The notes below the pieces were generated by a model. That model saw only the letters and a list, made by a program, of their open reading frames with translations, had not been told where the DNA came from and did not search any database. Of a stretch of DNA of 7,900 nucleotides, positions 1 to 6,024 are shown piece after piece. How positions within the stretch are numbered: the first letter of the stretch is position 1; each line of letters opens with the position of its first letter. The translations under genes and the position numbers were made by a program. This DNA comes from Oscillospiraceae bacterium (GTDB taxonomy: Bacteria > Bacillota > Clostridia > Oscillospirales > Ruminococcaceae): positions 1-7,900 of the forward strand of contig JAGAKC010000421.1 in the NCBI GenBank assembly GCA_017848155.1, given 5' to 3'.

Positions 1-389
1 ACGCACTTCTTAATGCGATATCCTGCTATGACGGCACAAGGGGCAGCTTTGCGGCATTTGCGTCGGTGTGCATTTCAAACAGGATGAAGAACACTGCCGA
101 AAAGGCGGTGAGGAGAAGCTCGAAGCTCGCTGACGAGGGCGAGGTCGATCTGCTTCAGGACACGATGCCCTCTCCCGAGGAGATCGTGATTATGAAGGAG
201 AACGCAAGCGAGATGTCGCTGCGCATGCGTGAGGTGCTTACTCCGATGGAGCTTAGGTGTCTTCAGGGCGTGATACTCGGCCACAGCTACGGCGAGATCG
301 CAGAGAAGATCGGTGTTGGGCGCAAGGCGGTGGACAATGCGGTCGCAAGGGCACGTGCAAAGCTCAGGTCCGTTTTCCCTGACTACTGA
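1..389 (+). CDS. sigH: RNA polymerase sigma factor, SigH-like (3' part; start lies left of the window)
   Basis: The reading frame is open from base 3 with no start codon, so the gene continues to the left; it ends at TGA 387-389. About 128 residues are visible. The first ~30 (AISCYDGTRGSFAAFAS, then CISNRMKN) look like the end of sigma-70 region 2, where SigH proteins have a 'SFxxFAxLCI' stretch. An acidic linker with SPEEI follows, then a region 4 helix-turn-helix (LTPMELRCL, then HSYGEIAEKIGV and KAVDNAVARARAKLR) that would contact the -35 element. The linker 'SPEEI...E' and the helix 'KxVDNAxxRxxxKL' match the SigH/Spo0H pattern that I know from Bacillus, where this factor directs early sporulation and competence genes. 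A related small sigma-70 factor cannot be excluded because the N-terminal half is missing. No clear terminator follows, so read-through into the next region is possible. Confidence 0.75.
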   Translation, partial: ALLNAISCYDGTRGSFAAFASVCISNRMKNTAEKAVRRSSKLADEGEVDLLQDTMPSPEEIVIMKENASEMSLRMREVLTPMELRCLQGVILGHSYGEIAEKIGVGRKAVDNAVARARAKLRSVFPDY

Positions 390-411
390 CGGATGGAATG
401 GTTAAAAGGTG

Positions 412-431
412 ATGCGGCAGGTCTGCGGCAT
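412..431. repeat. 20-base imperfect palindrome / hairpin after the sigma factor gene
   Basis: The arms ATGCGGCAG (412-420) and CTGCGGCAT (423-431) are inverted copies with one G-G mismatch, separated by GT. As RNA this gives a short hairpin of about seven to eight pairs. No T-run follows, so it is not a typical intrinsic terminator. It may be an operator, an RNA processing hairpin or a chance structure; the sequence alone does not decide. Confidence 0.4.
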
Positions 432-443
432 TGCTTCATATAT

Positions 444-510
444 GACCCGGTAGCTTAATTTACCAGAGCGTTGTTTTACAAAGGTGTCGGTGCAAATCCG
501 TCCCAGGGCT
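444..510 (+). other. Degenerate tRNA-like element (pseudo-tRNA or structured leader)
   Basis: This stretch has the layout of a tRNA but is damaged. An acceptor-like 5' strand GACCCGG (444-450) can pair partly with CCAGGGC (503-509), keeping CCC/GGG and GG/CC with single-base irregularities. T451-A452 sit where bases 8-9 belong. A D-stem GCTT (453-456)/GAGC (466-469) closes a nine-base loop that lacks the usual GG. A T-arm GTCGG (486-490), loop TGCAAAT, CCGTC (498-502) has one T-T mismatch and G instead of T at the second loop position. The anticodon region (470-485) is about seven bases too short and forms no normal five-pair stem with a seven-base loop. No CCA is encoded. It lies just 5' of the zinc-ribbon gene, so it may be a decayed tRNA or a leader RNA. 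It is unlikely to be a working tRNA. Confidence 0.45.
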
Positions 511-535
511 AAAAAAATTTTTAAGAGGTATTACT

Positions 536-811
536 ATGTACACTGACAAGACTTTAAAGTGCAAGGACTGTGGCGCAGATTTCGTTTTCACCGCAGGTGA
601 GCAGGAGTTCTACGCTGAGAAGGGCTTCGTAAACGAGCCCCAGAGATGCAAGGCTTGCCGCGACGCTAAGAAGAACGCAGGCAAGGGCGAGAGAAAGTTC
701 TATGACGCTACATGCGCTATGTGCGGCGGCGTTGCAAGAGTTCCCTTTGAGCCCAAGGAGGACAGACCCGTATACTGCAGCGAGTGCTTCGCAAAGCAGA
801 GAGGCGAGTAA
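536..811 (+). CDS. Small protein with two zinc ribbons
   Basis: This 91-residue protein carries four CxxC pairs: C9/C12, C38/C41, C60/C63 and C81/C84. The first two fit the short 'probable zinc-ribbon' family found widely in Clostridia (KCKDCG, then RCKACR). The last two are spaced CxxC-x17-CxxC, with the typical ending RPVYCSECF. Two zinc ions are therefore expected. The middle (residues 43-56) is rich in Lys, Arg and Gly, which could favour contact with nucleic acid, but that is inference; no function is known to me for the family. The start is ATG 536 with the ribosome site AAGAGG at 523-528, seven bases upstream. There is no signal peptide or membrane segment, so it should be cytoplasmic. 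An intrinsic terminator follows at 876-903, so it appears to end its transcript. A tRNA-like element lies in its upstream region. Confidence 0.85.
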   Translation: MYTDKTLKCKDCGADFVFTAGEQEFYAEKGFVNEPQRCKACRDAKKNAGKGERKFYDATCAMCGGVARVPFEPKEDRPVYCSECFAKQRGE

Positions 812-875
812 TTCTCCCTCATAACCCGACTGCATTGTTATAAAACAACGTTTCCGGTTATAATTGCATATCAGG

Positions 876-903
876 CAGACGGCTTTTCGCCGTCTGTTTT
901 TTT
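876..903 (+). terminator. Intrinsic terminator of the zinc-ribbon gene
   Basis: An eight-pair perfect stem CAGACGGC (876-883)/GCCGTCTG (889-896) with loop TTTTC is followed by seven T bases (897-903). No A-run precedes it, so it should work on the plus strand only. Confidence 0.9.
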
Positions 904-907
904 GTAC

Positions 908-939
908 AAAAACTCCCCGATTTATGGTCGGGGAGTTTT
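908..939. terminator. Bidirectional terminator between convergent genes
   Basis: The arms AAAACTCCCCGA (909-920) and TCGGGGAGTTTT (928-939) form a twelve-pair stem around a seven-base loop. The A-run at 908-912 becomes a T-run on the minus strand, so it should stop the transglutaminase-like gene, whose stop codon is at 951-953. The T-run 936-939 lets it act as a backup for plus-strand transcripts passing the terminator at 876-903. Confidence 0.85.
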
Positions 940-950
940 GTTATTCGTTA

Positions 951-2543
951 TCAGAAAAGCTCCAGCGTGTAGGTAGTGTTGAGCGCACTGCGGTTTGCGC
1001 CATGCGGTACGCAGCCGTATTTCTCCAGTGCGGTGAAAAGGTCGCTCGCTACCAGCTTGTTAAGCTCCTTGATGACGTCCTTGTTGCAGTATACTTCCGT
1101 CGTGTATATGCCGTTTGCGAAGTTCTCTGCCGCACGCTTCACAAGGTCCTCAAACGCTTCCTGTGCGTTGTCGTGCTTCTTTTTGCCTGTTGCGTTGTAG
1201 TAGTTGTACTTTGTGGCTGTGGCAGAGGGTATGGGGACAGGATTCTTGATATATCTGCCGTCAGACAGTACCTCCTTTTCGGTTATGCAGAGGTAATCAT
1301 GCTCGCATACCTGAATACTGCCCGTAGGGTCGTCGTAGGTCACATCGACATGGTACCACTTGCCGTCCAGCTTCACCATGTTCCACAGATGTCCCACGCT
1401 GTCGCCGTAGCCCTCGACGCAGAATGTTTCTATGCCTATTGACTGGCACAGGTACGCAAAGGTCTTTGCGTAACCCTCGCACAGCGCCTTTCCATTAAGC
1501 AGCGGTCCGTCCACATCACGTATGTGCTCGCCGCCTGTGAGAGTGTATTTCGTGCTGTTGATTATTGCATCGTGTATGTACAGCACACGCTCGAAATCCG
1601 TGTCGTATTCCAGCGCCTCGTTTATGAGGTTTTGGGCAGCCTTTTCTATCTTAGGCAACATGGTCTTTGCTTCGGATTTTGTGCGGGAGTACATGGGCAT
1701 GACGTCGTATACCTTGCTTCCGTAGAAAGCCACGCTGCATCCGCTTGCAAGCCAGAAGAGCTGGGGGTTGTCATAGTCCATGGTGTAGAATACCTTCTCC
1801 ACGTCAGCCTTGGTCACGTCCAGCGCCGATACGTCTATCTCTTTGGTGTGCTTGTTTATCTCGTCAAAAAGCAGCTTGTACAGCTTGCGCTGCTTGTCGT
1901 TCAGCTTACTGTAGCCGTACTTTTTCGTGTAGTCTGCAAGCAGGTTTTCCGCCTCTGCCTTTTTGATGGTGTAGGACTCGCTCACATAGCGCTTTGCCCA
2001 GCCGTCCTTTACGGCAAGCACACGCAGCTTGCAGGTCTTGCTGACCTCTATGCCCTTTGCGGTGTATTTTGCGGACTTCGTTGTGGGCTTTGAGCCGTCA
2101 AGCGTGTAGTAGAATGTGACTCCCGAGGTCTTTGCGGTGAGCTTTACAGTCTGTGCGCCGCTGTATTCGCCGCCGTCAGCGGAGAGGGTGAATTTCGGGG
2201 ACAGCTTGTATGTACGGGTGACGGTCTTGCTTTTTTCGCCGTTCTTTTTGGCGTAGAATTTCAGTGTGGTGTTCTTTTTGATGCTTATAGCCTTTGTGTA
2301 GCGCTTGTAGCTGCCGCCGTCAGTGCTGTAGTATATCGTCGCACCGTCCGTCTTGCAGGAGAGCTTTATCTTAAGGCTGCCCGTGGACTGGTAGGTGCCG
2401 CTTTTTTTGCTGGCGGTGGGGGCGCTTACTGCGGACGCAGCTTCTGCCGTGACAGATACGCCTATAAGCTCCTGCACAGGCGCACTGAAGCTGCTTGCAG
2501 AGATGACCGCTGCGGCAAGCAGCGTGAGAAATCGACGCTTCAT
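951..2543 (-). CDS. Secreted transglutaminase-like protein with two chitobiase/Fn3-like repeats
   Basis: This 530-residue protein starts with a signal peptide: MKRR, a hydrophobic stretch to about residue 30, and a likely cut near AEA 33-35 or ASA 36-38. Two repeats follow, at about 41-114 and 116-194. Each has the 'YYSTDG'/'YYTLDGSKPT' signature of chitobiase C-terminal/Fn3-associated domains, which usually serve as surface or carbohydrate-associated modules. After an alpha-helical linker (about 195-300) comes a transglutaminase-like core (about 305-410). Its likely catalytic triad is Cys355 (in GKALCEGYAK), His385 (in GHLWNMV) and Asp400 (in HVDVTYDDP). This is the papain-like fold of bacterial transglutaminase-like proteins, many of which are thought to be proteases or amidases; the substrate is unknown. 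The C-terminal ~120 residues are not recognised. No LPxTG or membrane anchor is visible. The start ATG has a strong GGGAGGA site (2551-2557) and a consensus promoter upstream. It is monocistronic. Confidence 0.88.
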   Translation of the reverse strand: MKRRFLTLLAAAVISASSFSAPVQELIGVSVTAEAASAVSAPTASKKSGTYQSTGSLKIKLSCKTDGATIYYSTDGGSYKRYTKAISIKKNTTLKFYAKKNGEKSKTVTRTYKLSPKFTLSADGGEYSGAQTVKLTAKTSGVTFYYTLDGSKPTTKSAKYTAKGIEVSKTCKLRVLAVKDGWAKRYVSESYTIKKAEAENLLADYTKKYGYSKLNDKQRKLYKLLFDEINKHTKEIDVSALDVTKADVEKVFYTMDYDNPQLFWLASGCSVAFYGSKVYDVMPMYSRTKSEAKTMLPKIEKAAQNLINEALEYDTDFERVLYIHDAIINSTKYTLTGGEHIRDVDGPLLNGKALCEGYAKTFAYLCQSIGIETFCVEGYGDSVGHLWNMVKLDGKWYHVDVTYDDPTGSIQVCEHDYLCITEKEVLSDGRYIKNPVPIPSATATKYNYYNATGKKKHDNAQEAFEDLVKRAAENFANGIYTTEVYCNKDVIKELNKLVASDLFTALEKYGCVPHGANRSALNTTYTLELF

Positions 2544-2599
2544 AATGATGTCCTCCCTTCAAAAAACAGAGATACCGTATGCTTTATTCCTGTAATTTG

Positions 2600-2628
2600 A
2601 TTATAGCAAATCCCACCTTTCCTGTCAA
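2600..2628 (-). promoter_or_regulatory. Perfect sigma-A consensus promoter of the transglutaminase-like gene
   Basis: Read on the minus strand, TTGACA (2623-2628) is followed by exactly 17 bases and TATAAT (2600-2605). Both boxes match the consensus in full. The -10 box lies 56 bases upstream of the start codon, leaving a leader of about 50 bases with the ribosome site at 2551-2557. Such a strong core promoter implies high expression unless repressed. Confidence 0.88.
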
Positions 2629-2637
2629 TAGCAGGAA
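2619..2637. promoter_or_regulatory. Inverted repeat over the -35 box, possible operator
   Basis: TTCCTG (2619-2624) and CAGGAA (2632-2637) are exact inverted copies with seven bases between them, and they overlap the -35 box of the minus-strand promoter. A third TTCCTG lies at 2587-2592, just downstream of the -10 box on that strand. The placement suits a repressor site, but the arms are short and the match could be chance. Confidence 0.35.
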
Positions 2638-2660
2638 TGGTGCTTTGTCCGCTTTGGCTA

Positions 2661-2689
2661 TTGATTTTTCGGTGTAAGTGTGCTATAAT
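2661..2689 (+). promoter_or_regulatory. Promoter of the remA-gmk-priA-def-def-fmt operon
   Basis: TTGATT (2661-2666) is followed by 17 bases and TATAAT (2684-2689). TG at 2681-2682 gives an extended -10 element (TGCTATAAT). The start of transcription would fall near 2696, leaving a leader of about 40 bases before remA. The -10 box is part of the perfect palindrome TATAATATTATA (2684-2695). A second TATAAT at 2703-2708 lacks a partner -35 box. Confidence 0.75.
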
Positions 2690-2720
2690 ATTATAATTAA
2701 GGTATAATGGGCGAATTGTT

Positions 2721-2726
2721 GGGAGG
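2721..2726 (+). promoter_or_regulatory. Ribosome binding site that sets the remA start
   Basis: GGGAGG lies seven bases before TTG 2734 and four bases before GTG 2731. It falls inside the frame if the upstream ATG at 2707 were used, so that ATG is unlikely. The seven-base spacing favours TTG 2734, with GTG 2731 as the alternative. Confidence 0.65.
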
Positions 2727-2733
2727 TGCTGTG

Positions 2734-2982
2734 TTGAAGCTGATAAATATCGGATTCGGAAATACGGTAAATGCGGACAGGATAGTATCGGTGGTAAGCC
2801 CCGAGGCTGCGCCTGTAAAGCGTATAGTGCAGCTGGCTAAGGACGGCGGCACGGCAATTGATGCGACCTGCGGACGTAAAACACGCTCCGTTATAATATG
2901 CGACAGCGGCCATGTGGTGCTGTCTGCACTCCAGCCCGAAACTATCTCGGGCAAGACTTCTGAGGAGGACGAAAATGAGTAA
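2734..2982 (+). CDS. remA: RemA family (DUF370) DNA-binding regulator
   Basis: The 82-residue product, [11 protein letters not shown], then [11 protein letters not shown] and [14 protein letters not shown], matches the RemA family along its whole length. In Bacillus subtilis RemA forms ring-shaped oligomers that wrap DNA and activate biofilm matrix and osmoprotection genes; the role in Clostridia is less clear. Arg16 and Pro27 correspond to Bacillus Arg18 and Pro29, both known to matter from mutants. The Arg-Arg pair near position 50 is here Arg48-Lys49, a conservative change. The start is a rare codon: TTG 2734 gives MKLINIGFG, as is usual for the family; GTG 2731 would add one residue, and ATG 2707 would add nine and engulf the ribosome site. 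It is the first gene of the operon and overlaps gmk by 8 bases. The location just before gmk is the normal one in Firmicutes. Confidence 0.88.
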   Translation: MKLINIGFGNTVNADRIVSVVSPEAAPVKRIVQLAKDGGTAIDATCGRKTRSVIICDSGHVVLSALQPETISGKTSEEDENE

Positions 2983-3580
2983 GGGACTGTTATTCGTTGT
3001 ATCCGCACCTGCAGGCTGCGGAAAGGACACTATTCTGGAGCAGGTGCTGGCAAAGACCGAAAACGTGGGATACTCCGTATCCGCTACGACAAGAGCTCCC
3101 CGTCAGGGCGAGGTGGACGGTGTGCACTACCACTTCCACACAAGAGAGAGCTTTGAGCAGATGATAAAGGACAACGCTGTGCTTGAGTATACCGAATACT
3201 GCGGAAACTACTACGGCACTCCCCGTAAGGCGGTGGAGGACATGCTTGCAGAGGGCAAGGACGTTATCCTCAAGATAGAGGTAGAGGGCGCAATGAACAT
3301 AAAAAAGCTGTTTCCCGACTGCTGTCTGGTGTTCATACTCCCCCCGTCCATGCAGGAGCTTGAGCGCCGCCTGAGAAAGCGTGGCACAGAGGACGAGGAA
3401 ACTATCCTGCGCCGCACCGCACAGGCGAGAAACGAGATAGACACTGCGGTGAATTACGACTACTTCGTGGTAAACGACGACCTTGAGGACGCAGTGGATG
3501 ACCTTATGGCGGTCATCCGTGGCGAAAAATGCCGCAAAGAAAGAGGCATGGAGCTTCTTAAGAGCATAAAGGGCGAATAA
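2975..3580 (+). CDS. gmk: Guanylate kinase
   Basis: This 201-residue enzyme phosphorylates GMP to GDP with ATP in purine nucleotide metabolism. The P-loop is at residues 11-19 (APAGCGKDT), the GMP-binding segment includes SVSATTR (34-40) with GVHYHF and NYYGTP, and the lid is around [17 protein letters not shown]. The usual GPSG of the P-loop reads APAG here, but GxGK-type residues and the rest are intact, so activity is expected. The usual 'DVQGA' box reads VEGA. The start ATG 2975 lies inside the end of remA and has GGAGG at 2964-2968, six bases upstream; an ATG further up at 2912 would lie deep in remA and is not credible. Length is normal for the family. priA follows after 6 bases. Confidence 0.95.
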   Translation: MSKGLLFVVSAPAGCGKDTILEQVLAKTENVGYSVSATTRAPRQGEVDGVHYHFHTRESFEQMIKDNAVLEYTEYCGNYYGTPRKAVEDMLAEGKDVILKIEVEGAMNIKKLFPDCCLVFILPPSMQELERRLRKRGTEDEETILRRTAQARNEIDTAVNYDYFVVNDDLEDAVDDLMAVIRGEKCRKERGMELLKSIKGE

Positions 3581-3586
3581 TACATA

Positions 3587-6007
3587 ATGGGGCAGATAGT
3601 ACAGGTCGCAGTGGAGAATACCTCCTACAGCTTTGATATGCTGTACAGCTATGCCGTACCGCAGAGCCTTTACGGCTGCATCCACCAAGGGATGAGGGTC
3701 GCCGTGCCCTTCGGCAGGGGAAACAGCCGCCGCATAGGTCTGGTGTTTTCGGTGGAGGACGGCGGCACGGAAAAGCTAAAAGAGCTGCTTTTCGCAGTGG
3801 ACAGCGAGCCGTGCATCTCCGACGAGCTGCTGGCGCTTTGCAGGTGGCTGAGGGATAACACGTTCTGTACATATTTCGACGCATTCAGGGCGATACTTCC
3901 CCCGGGACTCAGCTTCACGCTGAAAAGCCACTATTCCGTGTGCGACAGCTTTGACGGCGAGCTTTCCGACAGCGAGAGAGCCTTTTTCGAGCAGTTTCGT
4001 GCGGCAGAGGACAACATCGCAAGGGACGAGGTCATATCCTCACGCAGCGACAGCGGCAGGCTGCTCAAGGCGCTGCTTGAAAAGGGAGCAGTGACCGAGT
4101 GCGAGGAGCTTAAGCGCCGTGTGGGCGATGAAACGGTGAAGCTGGTGCGGCTTGCAGAGCCCGAGGAGATGCCGAAGCTGACCCCGAAGCAGAAGCAGGT
4201 GCTTCAGTTCGTGGAGAGCAGCGAGAGCGCTTCGGTAAAGGAGATATGCTATGCCTGCTGCGTTACGGCGGCAGTTATTAAGCGCCTTGCCGAAAAGGGC
4301 GTGCTGGAGCTTTACGAGCAGACGGTATTCCGCACAGAGCCGACAGAGGACGCTGCGGAAAGTCCTGCGGATATCGTGTTCTCCGAAAGGCAGCAGCAGG
4401 TGTTCGACGGGCTGCTTGAACTCATGAACAGACCGGAGCCGAAATGCGCACTGCTGCGTGGAGTTACGGGCAGCGGCAAGACCTCCGTGTTCATACGCCT
4501 TATCAACGAGGCGGTGAAGCAGGGAAAGTCTGCGATGATGCTGGTGCCCGAGATATCCCTTACACCGCAGATGGTGGGGAAGTTCAGGCGGCTTTTCGGC
4601 GGCACGGTGGCGGTGCTTCACAGCAGCCTTTCCCTCGGCGAGCGTGCGGATGAATACCGCCGCATAAAGACGGGCAGGGCTAGGATAGTGATTGGCACAC
4701 GCAGCGCAGTATTTGCGCCCGTGCAGGACCTTGGAATAATCGTCATAGACGAGGAGGGCGAGGGTACCTACAAATCCGAGAACGCTCCACGCTATCATGC
4801 GAGGGAGGCGGCAAAGCAGCGCTGCTTCCATCACAACGCATTTCTGCTGCTGGCGTCGGCAACTCCGTCGCTGGAGAGCTACTACAATGCAAAAACGGGG
4901 CGGTACAGCCTTTTTCAGCTGGACGAGCGCTACAACAATGCGGTGCTGCCCGATGTATATATGGTGGACATGCGCATAGAAGCGCAGAACGGCAATCATT
5001 CTGCGTTCAGCATGCCGCTTATAGACGAGCTACAGGCGAATCTTGACAGGGGTGAGCAGTCGATACTGCTGCTTAACAGGCGTGGCTACCACACGAGCGT
5101 CAGGTGCGCCTCCTGCGGTGCGGCGGCGGAGTGCCCCAACTGTGCGGTGCCGCTTACCTACCACAAGGCAAACGGCAGCGTCATCTGCCACTACTGCGGC
5201 TTTACGCAGCGGCTGGCGCAGGTCTGCCCGAAATGCGGCAGCAAGTACATGGTGATGAAGGGCACAGGCACCCAGCGCATCGAGGACGAGCTGTCCGAGA
5301 TATTTCCACGTGCACGTATACTGCGCATGGACGCTGATACCACCTCCACGAAGCACGCTTTCGAGAACAAGTTCAGGGCGTTTGCGGACGGAGAGTACGA
5401 TATTATCGTGGGCACGCAGATGATAGCAAAGGGACTGGATTTCCCGAATGTTACGCTGGTGGGCGTGCTTAAAACAGACAACTCCCTTTACGCAGGGGAT
5501 TTCAAGGCCTTTGAGCGCACGTTCTCACTTGTGACCCAGGTGGTGGGACGGTCGGGCAGAGGAGGTAAAAAGGGCAGGGCGATGCTCCAGACCTTCACTC
5601 CCGAGCATTATGTGCTGAACCTTGCGGCACGGCAGGACTATCCTGCGTTTTACGAGGAAGAGATAAAGCTGCGTGAGGCGATGCTGTATCCGCCCTTCTG
5701 CGATATCGTGGCGGTGACGTTTTCGGCGCTTCAGGACGACAGCTGCGGTGCGGCTGCGCAAAGATTCGCAGAGATACTTAAGGAGCGCCACCTGCTTTCG
5801 GGCGGAAGGATACCGCTGAGGATACTTGGACCCGCAAAGTGTGCGGCGGCAAAGATAAACGGAAGATACAGGCACAGGCTTATAATAAAATGCAGAAACA
5901 GCAGTGCACTGCGCAGCCTTATCGAGGGCAGCCTCAGGGCGGCAGGGCAGGACAGCGCTTTCAGAAACGTCGGATTTTTCGCCGATATGAACGGAGAAGC
6001 GCTGTAG
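3587..6007 (+). CDS. priA: Primosomal replication restart helicase PriA
   Basis: This 806-residue protein is the 3'-to-5' helicase that recognises stalled forks and reloads the replicative helicase. The N-terminal DNA-binding part begins with VQVAVENTSYSFD and AVPFGRG. The helicase core has Walker A GVTGSGKT (292-299), a Walker B box DEEGE (388-392), PRYHARE (401-407), SATPS (424-428), GTQMIAKGLDFPNV (609-622) and QVVGRSGRG (651-659). Between the lobes lie eight cysteines that bind two zinc ions: 507, 510, 516, 519, 534, 537, 547 and 550. The family box DEEH is DEEG here, a variation in an otherwise intact enzyme. Length is normal. The ATG is 6 bases after gmk and has no good ribosome site at a proper distance (AAAGGG at 3568-3573 is 13 bases away), so translation is probably coupled to gmk. 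Confidence 0.96.
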   Translation: MGQIVQVAVENTSYSFDMLYSYAVPQSLYGCIHQGMRVAVPFGRGNSRRIGLVFSVEDGGTEKLKELLFAVDSEPCISDELLALCRWLRDNTFCTYFDAFRAILPPGLSFTLKSHYSVCDSFDGELSDSERAFFEQFRAAEDNIARDEVISSRSDSGRLLKALLEKGAVTECEELKRRVGDETVKLVRLAEPEEMPKLTPKQKQVLQFVESSESASVKEICYACCVTAAVIKRLAEKGVLELYEQTVFRTEPTEDAAESPADIVFSERQQQVFDGLLELMNRPEPKCALLRGVTGSGKTSVFIRLINEAVKQGKSAMMLVPEISLTPQMVGKFRRLFGGTVAVLHSSLSLGERADEYRRIKTGRARIVIGTRSAVFAPVQDLGIIVIDEEGEGTYKSENAPRYHAREAAKQRCFHHNAFLLLASATPSLESYYNAKTGRYSLFQLDERYNNAVLPDVYMVDMRIEAQNGNHSAFSMPLIDELQANLDRGEQSILLLNRRGYHTSVRCASCGAAAECPNCAVPLTYHKANGSVICHYCGFTQRLAQVCPKCGSKYMVMKGTGTQRIEDELSEIFPRARILRMDADTTSTKHAFENKFRAFADGEYDIIVGTQMIAKGLDFPNVTLVGVLKTDNSLYAGDFKAFERTFSLVTQVVGRSGRGGKKGRAMLQTFTPEHYVLNLAARQDYPAFYEEEIKLREAMLYPPFCDIVAVTFSALQDDSCGAAAQRFAEILKERHLLSGGRIPLRILGPAKCAAAKINGRYRHRLIIKCRNSSALRSLIEGSLRAAGQDSAFRNVGFFADMNGEAL

Positions 6008-6024
6008 CAGGGAAAGGAAATGAC

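Noticed and set aside
444..510. A functional tRNA gene
   Set aside because: The anticodon arm is about seven bases short, the D-loop lacks GG, the T-loop lacks the conserved second T and the acceptor stem has irregularities. It is therefore listed as a degenerate tRNA-like element only.
835..903. Promoter-like TTGTTA (835-840), 18 bases, TATAAT (859-864) just before the terminator at 876-903
   Set aside because: Any transcript would start near 871 and stop about 30 bases later in the terminator. The -35 match is weak and the region is A/T-rich, so a chance match is more likely than a tiny RNA gene.
864..1442. 192-residue open frame on the plus strand
   Set aside because: It lies opposite the transglutaminase-like gene and overlaps both terminators. 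It has no ribosome site, and its protein is a low-complexity mix of Val, Cys, Tyr and Arg with no family match.
1524..2093. 189-residue open frame on the plus strand
   Set aside because: It is antisense to the same secreted protein gene, whose signal peptide, repeats and catalytic triad prove the other strand is coding.
2707..2982. remA starting at ATG 2707
   Set aside because: The ribosome site GGGAGG would fall inside the coding sequence, and the first nine residues (MGELLGGAV) do not fit the family, which normally begins close to the KLINIGFG stretch.
2990..3688. 232-residue open frame on the minus strand across gmk and the start of priA
   Set aside because: It is antisense to two certain genes, has no ribosome site and no family resemblance.
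4040..4999. 319-residue open frame on the minus strand
   Set aside because: It is opposite priA, where all helicase motifs are present. The long antisense frame follows from GC-rich codon use, and its protein has no recognisable domain.
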